From the NCBI RefSeq assembly GCF_001666835.1, contig NZ_LZJF01000064.1:1-64000 (forward strand): DNA of 64,000 bases. The letters run 5' to 3'. Below the pieces are notes generated by a model. That model saw only the letters and a list, made by a program, of their open reading frames with translations, did no database searches and was not told where the DNA came from. The DNA is from Mycobacterium sp. E3251. Lineage in GTDB: Bacteria; Actinomycetota; Actinomycetes; Mycobacteriales; Mycobacteriaceae. Below are positions 35,421-43,989 of the stretch, one piece after another. The position numbers were made by a program, and so were the translations under genes. Position 1 is the first letter of the stretch. Every line of letters starts with the position of its first letter.

Positions 35421-36322
35421 GCGACGCCGTGGCTGAATATGTGGTCGACGCGGCACGAAAGGTGCTGGGACCGGTGGGCGTGTGCCTGCCTGTCTCGTTC
35501 ACCAGCCCACCGTCCATCCATCTGCAACGTGAGGCGGTGGGCCGGCTAGAACGGGCCGGATACTGCACCGTATGGACCAACGAGGTCATCGGGAAGGACG
35601 CCCTGGTACAACTCGCCACGCTGCTGGCCGACAGTGAGCGGATGGTGTTCGGCACTTGTATCGCCAACATCTGGGCTCGGGCGCCCCAGACCATGCATGC
35701 CGCGGCCGCCCAACTGGCACAGGCGCACCCGGGCCGCATCGTGCTCGGACTCGGCGTGGGCTATCCCCAGCAGGCGGCCAGCGTCGGCAAGGAGTTCGGC
35801 AGCCCGCTGGCGACGATGCGTGACTACCTGGAGCGGATGGGCAGCCCCACCTGGCCACCGGCGCCGGACGCGGGCTATGCCCGCATCGTCGCCGCCAACG
35901 GCCCGAAAATGCTTGCGCTGGCAGCTGAACTCGCCGACGGGGCGCTTCCGGCCGGCCTGCCCACGGAGTTCACCGCCCGGGCCCGGCGGTCACTCGGACC
36001 GGACAGGCTACTGGTCGTCGGACTTTCGGTGGCCCGCGACATGCAGGCCGCGCGGAAAGCCGTCTCTCCGCGGCTCGCCGTGCCGTCCTACACGTCCGGG
36101 CTCCTGGAGTTGGGTTACCCGGACGAAGACATCGAGGTGGTGAGTGACCGGCTGATCAACGCGCTTGTCGCTCATGGCGATTCGGTGCATATCGTGGACA
36201 AGGTGCGCGATCACTTGGCCGCCGGGGCGGACCACGTCACGCTGCTGCCCACCATGGGCGGCGAATTCGCTGCCGGGATCGACCGACTCGCTGAACTGGG
36301 TCCGGCGCTGGCCGAGCTCTAG
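35417..36322 (+). CDS. LLM-class F420-dependent oxidoreductase
   Basis: 301 aa from GTG 35417, translationally coupled to the epimerase-like gene. Luciferase-like fold: GRLERAGYCTVWTNEVIGKD, MVFGTCIANIWARAP and IVLGLGVGYPQQAASVGKEF are typical of the mycobacterial F420-dependent subfamily. It likely works in sequence with the epimerase-like enzyme under LysR control. Its stop abuts the stop of the convergent TetR gene with no spacing. Confidence 0.85.
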   Translation: MSDAVAEYVVDAARKVLGPVGVCLPVSFTSPPSIHLQREAVGRLERAGYCTVWTNEVIGKDALVQLATLLADSERMVFGTCIANIWARAPQTMHAAAAQLAQAHPGRIVLGLGVGYPQQAASVGKEFGSPLATMRDYLERMGSPTWPPAPDAGYARIVAANGPKMLALAAELADGALPAGLPTEFTARARRSLGPDRLLVVGLSVARDMQAARKAVSPRLAVPSYTSGLLELGYPDEDIEVVSDRLINALVAHGDSVHIVDKVRDHLAAGADHVTLLPTMGGEFAAGIDRLAELGPALAEL

Positions 36323-36931
36323 TTACGACATGTCACCGGCGGGAACAACCGCCGACACCACCAGCTGCAGGTACGGGCGATAAAGATTTACCCCGTCGAG
36401 TTGACTGCCAAGGGTGACACCGTCGTTGACGGCAAGGATGACTCGGGCCAGAGCATCGGCCGGCATCGTGAGGGACGCCCCGAGTCTGGCCACGTTCTTG
36501 GCGATGAAATCGGCCAGCGAGCGGACGGTCTCCAGTCGCTGTGCGGCGAGCCTGTCGCGAGCCTCCGGGCTGCGCAGCAAGAACAACGTGAGTTCGTAAT
36601 TGAGCGCGGCACGGTTCGGATCATTGCTGGCCTGGCTCCACCGCTCGGCGAGTTCGTCGATATCGATGTCACCGAGCCGGCTGAAGGACTGGATGATTTC
36701 GGTGAAACCGTCGAGGAACCGTTGTCGTTGACGGTCGGTGACCGCAAGAAACAACTCTTCCTTTGCGCCGAAGTGGGAGTAAATCGCACCGCGGGTATAC
36801 CCGGCCGCGTCGGCGATGTCCTCGAGCGCGGCCCCGCTCAGACCCTTGCGTGCGAAGATCTCCTCCGCGGCATCCAACAACAGGCCGCGGGTGTGCTCGA
36901 GGCGTCGCTCCCTGGTCCACCGTTCCGCCAC
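36323..36931 (-). CDS. TetR-family regulator of the Rieske/P450 operon (inferred)
   Basis: 202 aa from GTG 36931, eight bases after GGAGG (ATG 36949 is in the same frame but poorly placed). Helix-turn-helix in about 16-56: EEIFARKGLSGAALEDIADA followed by AGYTRGAIYSHFGAKEELF. The C-terminal domain resembles the AcrR/TetR_C_11 type. Divergent from the ring-hydroxylating oxygenase operon, with two palindromes between them, so it probably represses that operon until substrate appears. Confidence 0.88.
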   Translation of the reverse strand: MAERWTRERRLEHTRGLLLDAAEEIFARKGLSGAALEDIADAAGYTRGAIYSHFGAKEELFLAVTDRQRQRFLDGFTEIIQSFSRLGDIDIDELAERWSQASNDPNRAALNYELTLFLLRSPEARDRLAAQRLETVRSLADFIAKNVARLGASLTMPADALARVILAVNDGVTLGSQLDGVNLYRPYLQLVVSAVVPAGDMS

Positions 36932-37100
36932 CGGCCCATCCTCCCACATCGCAGCACGCCCGTGGCTGTTTATCAGTTGTGGTCCGACGAAAAAGACTGT
37001 CGCCCAGCGCAATTGACACCAACCGCACTGTTGGAGACGCCTTTCTCTCTCGGCCATGCCCATATCGCCCGGATCCACGGGTGTGATACGCCCCACTTTA

Positions 37101-37136
37101 ATACATGGTTGTATATCTAATACATACACGTATATG
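37101..37136. promoter_or_regulatory. Two adjacent palindromes in the TetR/Rieske divergent region
   Basis: ATACA (37101-37105) and TGTAT (37110-37114) are inverted over TGGT; ten bases on, ATAC (37124-37127) and GTAT (37130-37133) are inverted over AC, with CATA...TATG (37123-37136) as an alternative register. The block is markedly A/T-rich and lies 73-108 bases before the Rieske start. Candidate TetR operators and promoter. Confidence 0.55.
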
Positions 37137-37208
37137 GTGACACCCGTCACACGAAGCGGATGCCGCAATCCGCTCGAGTCCGACCGTCACCACGATGAGG
37201 AGATCGGC

Positions 37209-38588
37209 ATGAGTCAAGTGACCCGACCGGGAGAGTGGGTGGAGCGCGACGCAGGTTTAGGGCTCGACCAGCGCGACTTCGACGCCTTCAACATGTCCAT
37301 CTCGACCGATCGCTACACGTCCCGCGACTACGCCCAGCATGAGCACGAGCGCATCTGGATGCGGGTGTGGCAGATCGCCGGACGAGTCGACGAGCTTCCG
37401 AATGCGGGTGACTGGAAGCAGTACCGGATTCTGAACCAATCGTTCGTGATCGTCCGTGGCAAGGACGAGAAACTGCGCGGATTCGTCAACGCCTGTCGCC
37501 ATCGCGGAAACATCCTGTGCAACGCCGCCGCCGGAAATGCCAAGCGCGGCTTTCTGTGCCAGTACCACCTTTGGTCATACGACCTGGACGGCAAGCTGCG
37601 CGGGATGCTGCGAGAGAACCTCGCCGGCCCGATCGACAAGAACGAAAACTCCCTCTTGGAAGTGCCGGTCGACACCTTCGGCGGATTCATCTTCGTCAAC
37701 CCGGATCCAAATGCTCAGCCGCTCAGCGACTTCCTCGGCCCCGACGTCATCGAACTGCTCGCCCCGTACCACCTCGCCGACATGGTCACCGTGATGAACG
37801 TCCGCGAGAGCTTGGAATGCAACTGGAAAGTTGTCATGGACGCCTTCGAAGAGGGCTACCACATCAACGGCATCCACCCGCAATTGCTCAGCGTGCTCGT
37901 GATCGATCCAACGACCGCCCGATACCGGTTCTTCGAAAACCACAGCGTCGCGGTGGCCCCGTTCGAAGTGAAGGGTGCCAGTGCAGAAAAGCAGGTCGAG
38001 GGCATTATGAACCTGCCGGATACCTTCCCCTCGACCGTCGCTGTCATGCCCCGCTTCCAAGAACTCGTCGCCGAATACCGGGCGCCGGACGGCTCGGTCG
38101 AGTTCCCCGAGGGCGTCACCGCGCGCAAGCTGCTTCAGCGGGCCACCCGCGACACTCTGGCCGGCATGGGTCTCGACGTCAGTGGCCTCACCGACGACCA
38201 GATGAGCGACAACCAGGGCTGGGTGCTGTTTCCCAACTACTTCATGACGATCCGCGCCGGCGAATGTCATGTCATCATGGCCGTGCCCCATCCGGACGGC
38301 GACCCGAACCGCTGCATCTGGCACGTCAGCAGCTACATGTACCTGCCAGCGGAACACCGCGACGCCTTCAGGGTCCCGCTGACCGAGGTCGAGGAGCCGG
38401 GCAGCTACAAGTATTTCGAAGCGCTGCAACAGGATTACGAGCAGATGCCACGGCAGCAACTCGGACTGCGCAACAGCAGGCTCGACCACATGTCGCTGGT
38501 CAAAGAGGAAGTCGTCATCGGCCATTATCACTCCGTGGTGGACCGCTACATGGCCAATGGCGCGGTGAACCGGGAGGAAGTCCAATGA
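37209..38588 (+). CDS. Rieske non-heme iron oxygenase, alpha subunit (ring-hydroxylating dioxygenase type)
   Basis: 459 aa from ATG 37209, with GAGGAG before it. The Rieske [2Fe-2S] ligands are Cys96, His98, Cys117 and His120 (CRHRG ... CQYHLWSYDLDG). The catalytic iron site includes His218 and His223 in DAFEEGYHINGIHPQ following NWKVVMDAFEE, the bridging Asp being Asp211. This is the oxygenase component that would dihydroxylate or hydroxylate an aromatic or cyclic substrate. No reductase is adjacent; a ferredoxin is encoded at 44.0-44.3 kb. First gene of a six-gene coupled operon (ATGA overlap with the next). Confidence 0.92.
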   Translation: MSQVTRPGEWVERDAGLGLDQRDFDAFNMSISTDRYTSRDYAQHEHERIWMRVWQIAGRVDELPNAGDWKQYRILNQSFVIVRGKDEKLRGFVNACRHRGNILCNAAAGNAKRGFLCQYHLWSYDLDGKLRGMLRENLAGPIDKNENSLLEVPVDTFGGFIFVNPDPNAQPLSDFLGPDVIELLAPYHLADMVTVMNVRESLECNWKVVMDAFEEGYHINGIHPQLLSVLVIDPTTARYRFFENHSVAVAPFEVKGASAEKQVEGIMNLPDTFPSTVAVMPRFQELVAEYRAPDGSVEFPEGVTARKLLQRATRDTLAGMGLDVSGLTDDQMSDNQGWVLFPNYFMTIRAGECHVIMAVPHPDGDPNRCIWHVSSYMYLPAEHRDAFRVPLTEVEEPGSYKYFEALQQDYEQMPRQQLGLRNSRLDHMSLVKEEVVIGHYHSVVDRYMANGAVNREEVQ

Positions 38589-39109
38589 ATATCGACGAAC
38601 GCATCGCCCACCACCGCCGGATGGCCGAGGCCTACCGCGACGCCTACCTGCGCCAGGGAGTCCAGGACGGCGAAGCGTTCGCCGACGCTTGGAAATTCGC
38701 CGACGACGGCATCTACGTATCGCCGTATTTCACCGGCGATCAGGTGTTCAAATTCAGTGAGTTCCCCGAGGACACCGCACGCGCTTCGACGATGGAGGCC
38801 AAGGCCTACTCGCTGACCTTCCCGGACTGGAAACCCGCCGACTTCAAATACTGGCCGGCCGAAAACGGTGTCGTCATGAAGACGCGCTGGGAAGGCCACA
38901 CCAAGGACGGCGTCCGGATGGGCTTCTACTCATACAGTTTCATCGAAACCAACGATGTGGGGGAGTTGACGCGCTGGGAGACCCACGTCAATGACGAGTA
39001 CAACGCGTTCCTGGACGTCGCCATCGGAGTGCACGGTCCGTTCCACGGCACTGGGGAGTACGTCGAGGCGCTCGAACGATGCCTGGCGAAAGCCGGGGTG
39101 TCGGTGTGA
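38585..39109 (+). CDS. NTF2-like (SnoaL/beta-subunit-fold) protein I
   Basis: 174 aa, ATG overlapping the Rieske stop. N-terminal helix IDERIAHHRRMAEAYRDAYL and a run of beta strands (MEAKAYSLTFPDWKPADFKY, VVMKTRWEGHTKDGVRMGF, WETHVNDEYNAFLDVAIG) suggest the cone-shaped NTF2 fold. Ring-hydroxylating oxygenase beta subunits share this fold and are usually ~170-190 aa, so this could be a diverged beta subunit. Alternatively it is a small-molecule isomerase or cyclase of the SnoaL type. No family match is certain. Confidence 0.7.
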   Translation: MNIDERIAHHRRMAEAYRDAYLRQGVQDGEAFADAWKFADDGIYVSPYFTGDQVFKFSEFPEDTARASTMEAKAYSLTFPDWKPADFKYWPAENGVVMKTRWEGHTKDGVRMGFYSYSFIETNDVGELTRWETHVNDEYNAFLDVAIGVHGPFHGTGEYVEALERCLAKAGVSV

Positions 39110-39579
39110 AGGTTTTGCTCAAGGTCGAGGACGTCATCGGCGCGCACACCGGCCGATCCCGCGCGGTTCTGCAGTACTGCACCGTCACGAGACGTCTGGT
39201 CGACGAAGCGAAGAAGCCGGGCTTCTCGGCGGACAGTTGGGGGCCGCTGGCGGAACTGGTCGCAGTCGACGAGTTCGAACGAGTCGGCGCCTTCAAAGAG
39301 GTGATGAAATGGCCGGACTATGTCGAATTCCTCACCAACTGGGCGACGTCGTCGAAGTGGGAGTGCTCGTTCAAACACATCACCGAGTCCGGCGGTCGGG
39401 TGTTCCTCGAGCTCGAGGAGCGCAGCGAAGTAGGCGATTTCAGCAGCGTGGTCAATTCGCTATCGGTATACGACTTCACCGACGATGACAGGATTCGTCA
39501 CATCGACCTCTACTTGCAGATGACGCCGCCGCAACCGGAGATGTTCAAAAGCTCTGAGGGAGTGGAACTGCCGCAGTGA
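39106..39579 (+). CDS. NTF2-like protein II
   Basis: 157 aa from GTG 39106 overlapping the previous stop (GTGA). It has the same general pattern, N-terminal helices then strands (WECSFKHITESGGRVFLELE, SVYDFTDDDRIRHIDLYLQM), typical of SnoaL/ketosteroid-isomerase-like NTF2 folds. Two different NTF2-like genes in tandem after a Rieske alpha gene is unusual; one may be structural (beta subunit) and the other catalytic. Stop overlaps the P450 start. Confidence 0.7.
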   Translation: MKVLLKVEDVIGAHTGRSRAVLQYCTVTRRLVDEAKKPGFSADSWGPLAELVAVDEFERVGAFKEVMKWPDYVEFLTNWATSSKWECSFKHITESGGRVFLELEERSEVGDFSSVVNSLSVYDFTDDDRIRHIDLYLQMTPPQPEMFKSSEGVELPQ

Positions 39580-40853
39580 AGGCTGATGACATCGACAAGA
39601 GAGACTTCTTCACCGACAACGAGTTGCTCGCCGATCCATATGGCTATCTCGCCGCGATGCGCGAGGAATGTCCGCTGCGGCGCGAGCAACACCACGACGT
39701 GGTGATGGTCACCGGTTACGACGAGGGCGTCGCGATCTACAACGACACCAAAAAGTTCTCGTCATGCATCTCGGTGACAGGCCCGTTCCCGGGGTTCCCC
39801 GTCGCGCTGGACGACCGGGGCGACGAGGACATCAGCGAGCTGATCGCGGCGCAGCGGGGCGAATTACCGTTCAACGATCAGTTGCCGACCTTCGATCCAC
39901 CGGTGCACACGGCGCACCGGGCGTTGCTGTCCCGGATGATCACTCCCAAGCGGCTCAAGGAAAACGAAGAGTTCATGTGGCGCCTCGCCGACCGTCAGCT
40001 GGACGTCGCTCTGAGCGGCGAACGGTGCGAATTCATTGGGGATTTCGCCTCCCCATTCGCGATGCTGGTAATCGCGGACCTGCTGGGTGTTCCCGAGTCG
40101 GATCACGAGGAGTTCCGTGCCGCGCTGCTCAGCGAGGCGGGCACGATCGGCAGCAGCGAGGGTGACACCATGCGTCATTCGCCGCTGGAATACCTCTATG
40201 GCAAATTCACCGCGTACATCGAGGACAGGCGGCGAACTCCGCGCGGCGACGTGCTGACCGGAGTCGCGTCCGCCACCTTCCCGGACGGCAGCACGCCGGA
40301 GGTGATCGACGCGGTGCGCGTAGCGGCCAATCTGTTTGCGGCCGGGCAGGAGACGACGGTGCGCCTGCTCAGCGCCGCAGTGATGATGCTCGCCGAAAGC
40401 CCGGAGCTGCAAAGCAAGTTGCGTGCCAACCGCGAACTCATCCCCGACTTCATCGAGGAGGCCTTGCGCTACGAGAGCCCGGTGCGCGGTGACTTCCGGT
40501 TGTCGAAGTGCCCGGTGGCTGTCGGCGGGATCGACCTTCCGGCAGGCACCACCGTGATGCTCGTCAATGCGGCGCTCAATCGTGACCCGCGCAAATTCCC
40601 CGAGCCAGACGTGTTCGACATCCACCGTCCCAACGCGCGCAGCCATGTCGCGTTCGGTCGCGGTCCGCATGCCTGCCCCGGAGCACCGCTGGCACGCACC
40701 GAGGCGCGGGTCAGCATCGAGCGGATGCTAGGCCGCACCAACAACATTCGCATCGACGAGGACAAGCACGGCCCTCCCGGCGACCGCCGGTACCGGTATC
40801 TGCCCACGTTCATCTTGCGGGGGCTCACCCGGCTACACATCCGATTCGAGTAG
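39576..40853 (+). CDS. Cytochrome P450 monooxygenase
   Basis: 425 aa from GTG 39576. I-helix AGQETT (256-261), ExxR in EALRYESP (295-302), heme loop FGRGPHACPGAPLAR with Cys367. Pro after the thiolate Cys (CPG) is seen in several mycobacterial CYPs. It is embedded in the Rieske operon with four-base overlaps, so it probably hydroxylates the same substrate or its product. Electron transfer partner: perhaps the ferredoxin at 43990-44325. Confidence 0.94.
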   Translation: MKADDIDKRDFFTDNELLADPYGYLAAMREECPLRREQHHDVVMVTGYDEGVAIYNDTKKFSSCISVTGPFPGFPVALDDRGDEDISELIAAQRGELPFNDQLPTFDPPVHTAHRALLSRMITPKRLKENEEFMWRLADRQLDVALSGERCEFIGDFASPFAMLVIADLLGVPESDHEEFRAALLSEAGTIGSSEGDTMRHSPLEYLYGKFTAYIEDRRRTPRGDVLTGVASATFPDGSTPEVIDAVRVAANLFAAGQETTVRLLSAAVMMLAESPELQSKLRANRELIPDFIEEALRYESPVRGDFRLSKCPVAVGGIDLPAGTTVMLVNAALNRDPRKFPEPDVFDIHRPNARSHVAFGRGPHACPGAPLARTEARVSIERMLGRTNNIRIDEDKHGPPGDRRYRYLPTFILRGLTRLHIRFE

Positions 40854-40857
40854 TGCG

Positions 40858-41613
40858 ATGCCGTTTCAGGGAACAACCGCAATCGTGACCGGCGGGGGCA
40901 TGGGACTGGGTTTGGCCATCACGGAGGCGCTCGCCGCGCGCGGCACCAAGGTTGCGATGTTCGACGTCGCCGCCGAGTCGGTACAGACGCAAGCGGCTCG
41001 GCTGAATCGAAACGGCGCCGATGTCAGGGGCTACGTCGTCGATGTATCCGACCGCGCGCAGGTCGAGTCCGCGGTGTCCGAGGTACGCACCGAGCTTGGG
41101 CCGGTTCTGATCCTGGTGAACAACGCCGGCATTGAGCAATTCGGCAAGTTCGCCGAGATCAGGGACGAGCAGTGGGACCGCGTCATGGCGGTGAACCTGC
41201 GTGGCCCGTTCATCTGCACGCAGGTGGTGCTGCCCGACATGCTCGACGCTCGCTGGGGCCGGATCGTCAACATCTCGTCGTCCAGCGCCCAGGGCGGTCA
41301 GGCACGGATGGCCGCCTACGTCAGCTCCAAGGCCGGTGTGATCGGGCTGACGAAGAGTTTGGCCTTGGAACTAGGCCCGAAGGGCATAACCGTCAACACG
41401 ATTCCGCCCGGCATGGTGGTGACACCGATGCTCGAGAAGGCGATCGCCGAGGGCAGGTTTACCGCTAGCCTGGAGCACTTCGCGAGCATCACGCCAGTGC
41501 GCAGGGCCGGCCGGCCGGAGGATATCGCCAACGCGGCGGTGTTCCTGTGTCAGGACGAATCGTCGTACATCACCGGGCAAGTCATCGGCGTCAACGGAGG
41601 ACGGAGAACATGA
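40858..41613 (+). CDS. Short-chain dehydrogenase/reductase (classical SDR)
   Basis: 251 aa. Cofactor motif TGGGMGLG (about 12-19), NNAG in LILVNNAGIEQFG, catalytic Ser in NISSSSAQGG and YxxxK as YVSSKAG, and C-terminal YITGQVIGVNGG. The Asp in MFDVAAES after beta-2 favours NAD(H). It would oxidise a hydroxyl introduced by the oxygenases. Starts four bases after the P450 stop; its own stop overlaps the CMD gene (ATGA). Confidence 0.93.
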   Translation: MPFQGTTAIVTGGGMGLGLAITEALAARGTKVAMFDVAAESVQTQAARLNRNGADVRGYVVDVSDRAQVESAVSEVRTELGPVLILVNNAGIEQFGKFAEIRDEQWDRVMAVNLRGPFICTQVVLPDMLDARWGRIVNISSSSAQGGQARMAAYVSSKAGVIGLTKSLALELGPKGITVNTIPPGMVVTPMLEKAIAEGRFTASLEHFASITPVRRAGRPEDIANAAVFLCQDESSYITGQVIGVNGGRRT

Positions 41614-42227
41614 CCGACGAGGACAGCGACCTGCGGCAAACGCTGACTCCCCTGGCCGCCGACCAGTGGGGCGACGCCGAGTATGCGGCCTTCGGTGTGC
41701 TGCTGGGTATTCCGGGGGACAGGGTGCCGCGTGCCGGTTCGGGACACGCCATGGACCCGCTGAAATTCGACATCATCGGTCTGCTTGCTCGCCACCCCGA
41801 GATGGCTCGAGCCTTTCTGACCTTCAACGGCTTCCTGCTGCGGCGGGGCGAGCTGTCGCCGCGCCTGCGTGAGTTGGCGATCCTGCGTGTCGCCAACACC
41901 CGCCGCTCGGCCTTCTTCTGGGGCGAGCACACCAGACTGGCGATCGACAGCGGCGTACCGGAGGAGGACATCGCGAGGCTCGCCGAAGGCAATGAGGGGT
42001 TCTCCGGCGCCGACTTGCTTGTGCTGGAGGCGACGGACGAACTGCTCAGCGACGGTCGTGTTGACGGCGGGATCTGGGAGCGGCTGGTCGCCGCACTCGA
42101 TACCCACGCCGCGATGGAATTGATCTTCGTCGTCGGCACATACACCATGTTGGCCATGGCCTTCCAGACCTGGGGCCTCGCTCCTCCGCCTGGGAGCGCG
42201 CCGCTGCCAGGCCCAGCACCGCGTTAG
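41610..42227 (+). CDS. Carboxymuconolactone decarboxylase (CMD) family protein
   Basis: 205 aa from ATG 41610 (MTDEDSDLRQTLTPL), coupled to the SDR. The all-helical CMD/AhpD domain includes LSPRLRELAILRVANTRRSA and FFWGEHTRLAIDSGVPEED. The E-x-x-x motif WGEHTRLA replaces the AhpD CxxC, so it is not a peroxidase; it may be a lactone decarboxylase or a structural homologue. Pro-rich C-terminal tail. Last gene of the operon, followed by two strong hairpins. Confidence 0.82.
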   Translation: MTDEDSDLRQTLTPLAADQWGDAEYAAFGVLLGIPGDRVPRAGSGHAMDPLKFDIIGLLARHPEMARAFLTFNGFLLRRGELSPRLRELAILRVANTRRSAFFWGEHTRLAIDSGVPEEDIARLAEGNEGFSGADLLVLEATDELLSDGRVDGGIWERLVAALDTHAAMELIFVVGTYTMLAMAFQTWGLAPPPGSAPLPGPAPR

Positions 42228-42305
42228 GTTTCGCAGTGATGGACCTGCAGCGAGTCGGCGACGAACTCGAAATCACTGCAGTGCTCCACAGATACGCTCG
42301 CGCGC

Positions 42306-42357
42306 CGAACGTGAAACTGCTTTCACGTTCGCACTCGGCCGTGAAGTTGGTTTCACG
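42306..42357. terminator. Tandem GTGAAA hairpins between convergent operons
   Basis: Hairpin 1: CGAACGTGAAA (42306-42316) with TTTCACGTTCG (42321-42331), an 11-bp perfect stem and CTGC loop. Hairpin 2: CGTGAAG (42340-42346) with TTTCACG (42351-42357), loop TTGG. They sit between the CMD stop (42227) and the amidohydrolase stop (42383), so they should stop both transcripts. Same design as 33392-33447. Confidence 0.7.
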
Positions 42358-42382
42358 CTCGTGTTGACATGCCTGGGCCGCC

Positions 42383-43648
42383 CTACGGCAGCTTGGCGAG
42401 TTGCTTCTCCTGATAGCGCCGGGCCCACTCGGCGCGCGACCGGATCGACACGTCCACGTCAACCGCATTGGCGCGCAACGCTTTCACGGTTGCCCGCTCG
42501 CGGGGCGTTCGCGCGAACGGATTCCAAGTGAAGAACCGGCAGGCGTTGCCCCAGGTGATCTTGTTGATGTCATTGTCGTCGGCACCGGCGGCATTCAGCT
42601 CCGCCAGCACCTGCTCCGGCGCGTCCGGCCAGAAGCAGTCCGAGTGCGGGTAGTCACATTCCCAGGCGATGATGTCGATGCCGATCTCGTGACGCAGCTT
42701 CAACGAAGTCTTGTCGGTGACATAACAGGCCAGCGAGTGTTCGCGGAAGACCTCGCTGGGCAGCTTGTCCCCGAAGTCGCGGCGCAGCCATTTCTGATTG
42801 GTGTAGTGGCGGTCGCTGCGGTCCAAATAGAAGGGGATCCAGCCGATGCCGCCTTCGGAGAACGCGAATTTCAGGTCGGGGTACTTGCGCATGGCGGGTC
42901 CCCAGAGCAGGTCCTGCGCGCACATCGCCGAGACCTGGGTGGCCAGGATGATCAGGTTGTCGATCGGCGCGTCGGGGGCCATGCTGATCGCCCCGAATCC
43001 GGTGCCGATGTGCAGGCACATCACCACGTTCTGCTCGGACAGCGTGCGGAACACCGGTCCCCAGTACTCGTCGTCGTGATAGCTCGGAAGTCCTTCCAGG
43101 TGCGGCAGTTCCGGCATGGTCACCGCCCGGCAGCCCTTGGCTGCCACCCGGCGGATTTCGGCGCACATCGCCTCCGGGTTCCACGTCGGTAGGATGGCGA
43201 TCGGAATGAATCGATCCGGGTAAGAGCCGGCCCACTCGTCGATGTGCCAGTCGTTGTATGCCGAGACCATCACCAGGGTCGCCTCCTCGCGGTGCATGTT
43301 GAGGTGACGCGCGGAGAAGCCGGTGAAGGTGGGGAAGCACATCGAGGCCAGGATGCCGTTGCGGTTCATATCCCGGACGCGTTCATGGACGTCGTAGACG
43401 CCCGGGCGCATTTCGGCGAAACCGGCCGGGTCGCGACCCCATTCGTCGGGCGGCCACGACACCACCGCGTTGAGCCCGCTCACACCCTGCGGCCTGCCCT
43501 GGTACATCCACTGGTCGATGCCCTTGTCGTCGACCACGACGATCGGTGCCTCTGCCTTGTACTTGGCGGGTACGTGGCGCAGGAACATGTCCGGCGGCTC
43601 GACCACATGGTCGTCGATGCTCACCAGGATCAGGTCATCGACGTTCAT
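42383..43648 (-). CDS. Amidohydrolase_2 family metal-dependent hydrolase/decarboxylase
   Basis: 421 aa TIM barrel. N-terminal SIDDHVVEPPDMF supplies the first metal ligand region (D-x-H variant), HIGTGFGAISM a central histidine, and WECDYPHSDCFWPDAPE the late catalytic Asp/His segment, as in the ACMSD/amidohydrolase_2 group. Mycobacteria carry many paralogues in aromatic and steroid-like catabolic clusters, where they decarboxylate or hydrolyse ring-derived acids. It follows a small ferredoxin and an EthD-like gene in the same operon. Confidence 0.87.
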   Translation of the reverse strand: MNVDDLILVSIDDHVVEPPDMFLRHVPAKYKAEAPIVVVDDKGIDQWMYQGRPQGVSGLNAVVSWPPDEWGRDPAGFAEMRPGVYDVHERVRDMNRNGILASMCFPTFTGFSARHLNMHREEATLVMVSAYNDWHIDEWAGSYPDRFIPIAILPTWNPEAMCAEIRRVAAKGCRAVTMPELPHLEGLPSYHDDEYWGPVFRTLSEQNVVMCLHIGTGFGAISMAPDAPIDNLIILATQVSAMCAQDLLWGPAMRKYPDLKFAFSEGGIGWIPFYLDRSDRHYTNQKWLRRDFGDKLPSEVFREHSLACYVTDKTSLKLRHEIGIDIIAWECDYPHSDCFWPDAPEQVLAELNAAGADDNDINKITWGNACRFFTWNPFARTPRERATVKALRANAVDVDVSIRSRAEWARRYQEKQLAKLP

Positions 43649-43653
43649 GACGC

Positions 43654-43968
43654 TTAGCGGCTCCGCTCGCTCGTCGTCTCGAACAGTTTCGGGATGGGCG
43701 CGGGATCCAGCTGCAGGGCGTCGGACATGTTCAGCTGCCCGGCGTTGGCAACCATGTTGTCCAAGATCGTTTGCAAATCATCGCCTTCGAGTTCGTAGAT
43801 GGCGACATAGGGGCCCTGCCCGTCGATCGGGCGCAGCCGGCGAGCCGCGACGATTCCGTCGAGCGCGAGCAGTTCGGGTATGTGTACTTCGTCGTACCAG
43901 GTGTTGTATTCCTGTTCGCGCTCAGGCGAACTGGGCCGGCTCTCGACGTACATGATTCCCTTGGCCAT
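43654..43968 (-). CDS. Small dimeric alpha/beta-barrel protein (EthD/DUF4286-like)
   Basis: 104 aa. MAKGIMYVESRPSSPEREQE, YNTWYDEVHIPELLALDG and AARRLRPIDGQGPYVAIYEL show a ferredoxin-like dimeric fold with the YNTWYDEVHIPE signature common to EthD and related proteins in catabolic operons. The role is not established; such proteins can be cofactor-free isomerases or accessory factors to P450s. Lies between ferredoxin and amidohydrolase genes, with short gaps of 5 and 21 bases. Confidence 0.8.
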   Translation of the reverse strand: MAKGIMYVESRPSSPEREQEYNTWYDEVHIPELLALDGIVAARRLRPIDGQGPYVAIYELEGDDLQTILDNMVANAGQLNMSDALQLDPAPIPKLFETTSERSR

Positions 43969-43989
43969 GTCGCCACCTTTCTTCGGGCG

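Noticed and set aside
37517..38584. Plus-strand frame inside the Rieske gene that runs into the NTF2-like gene
   Set aside because: The upstream part is an Arg-rich shadow of the Rieske reading frame; only the part from ATG 38585 gives a protein-like sequence.
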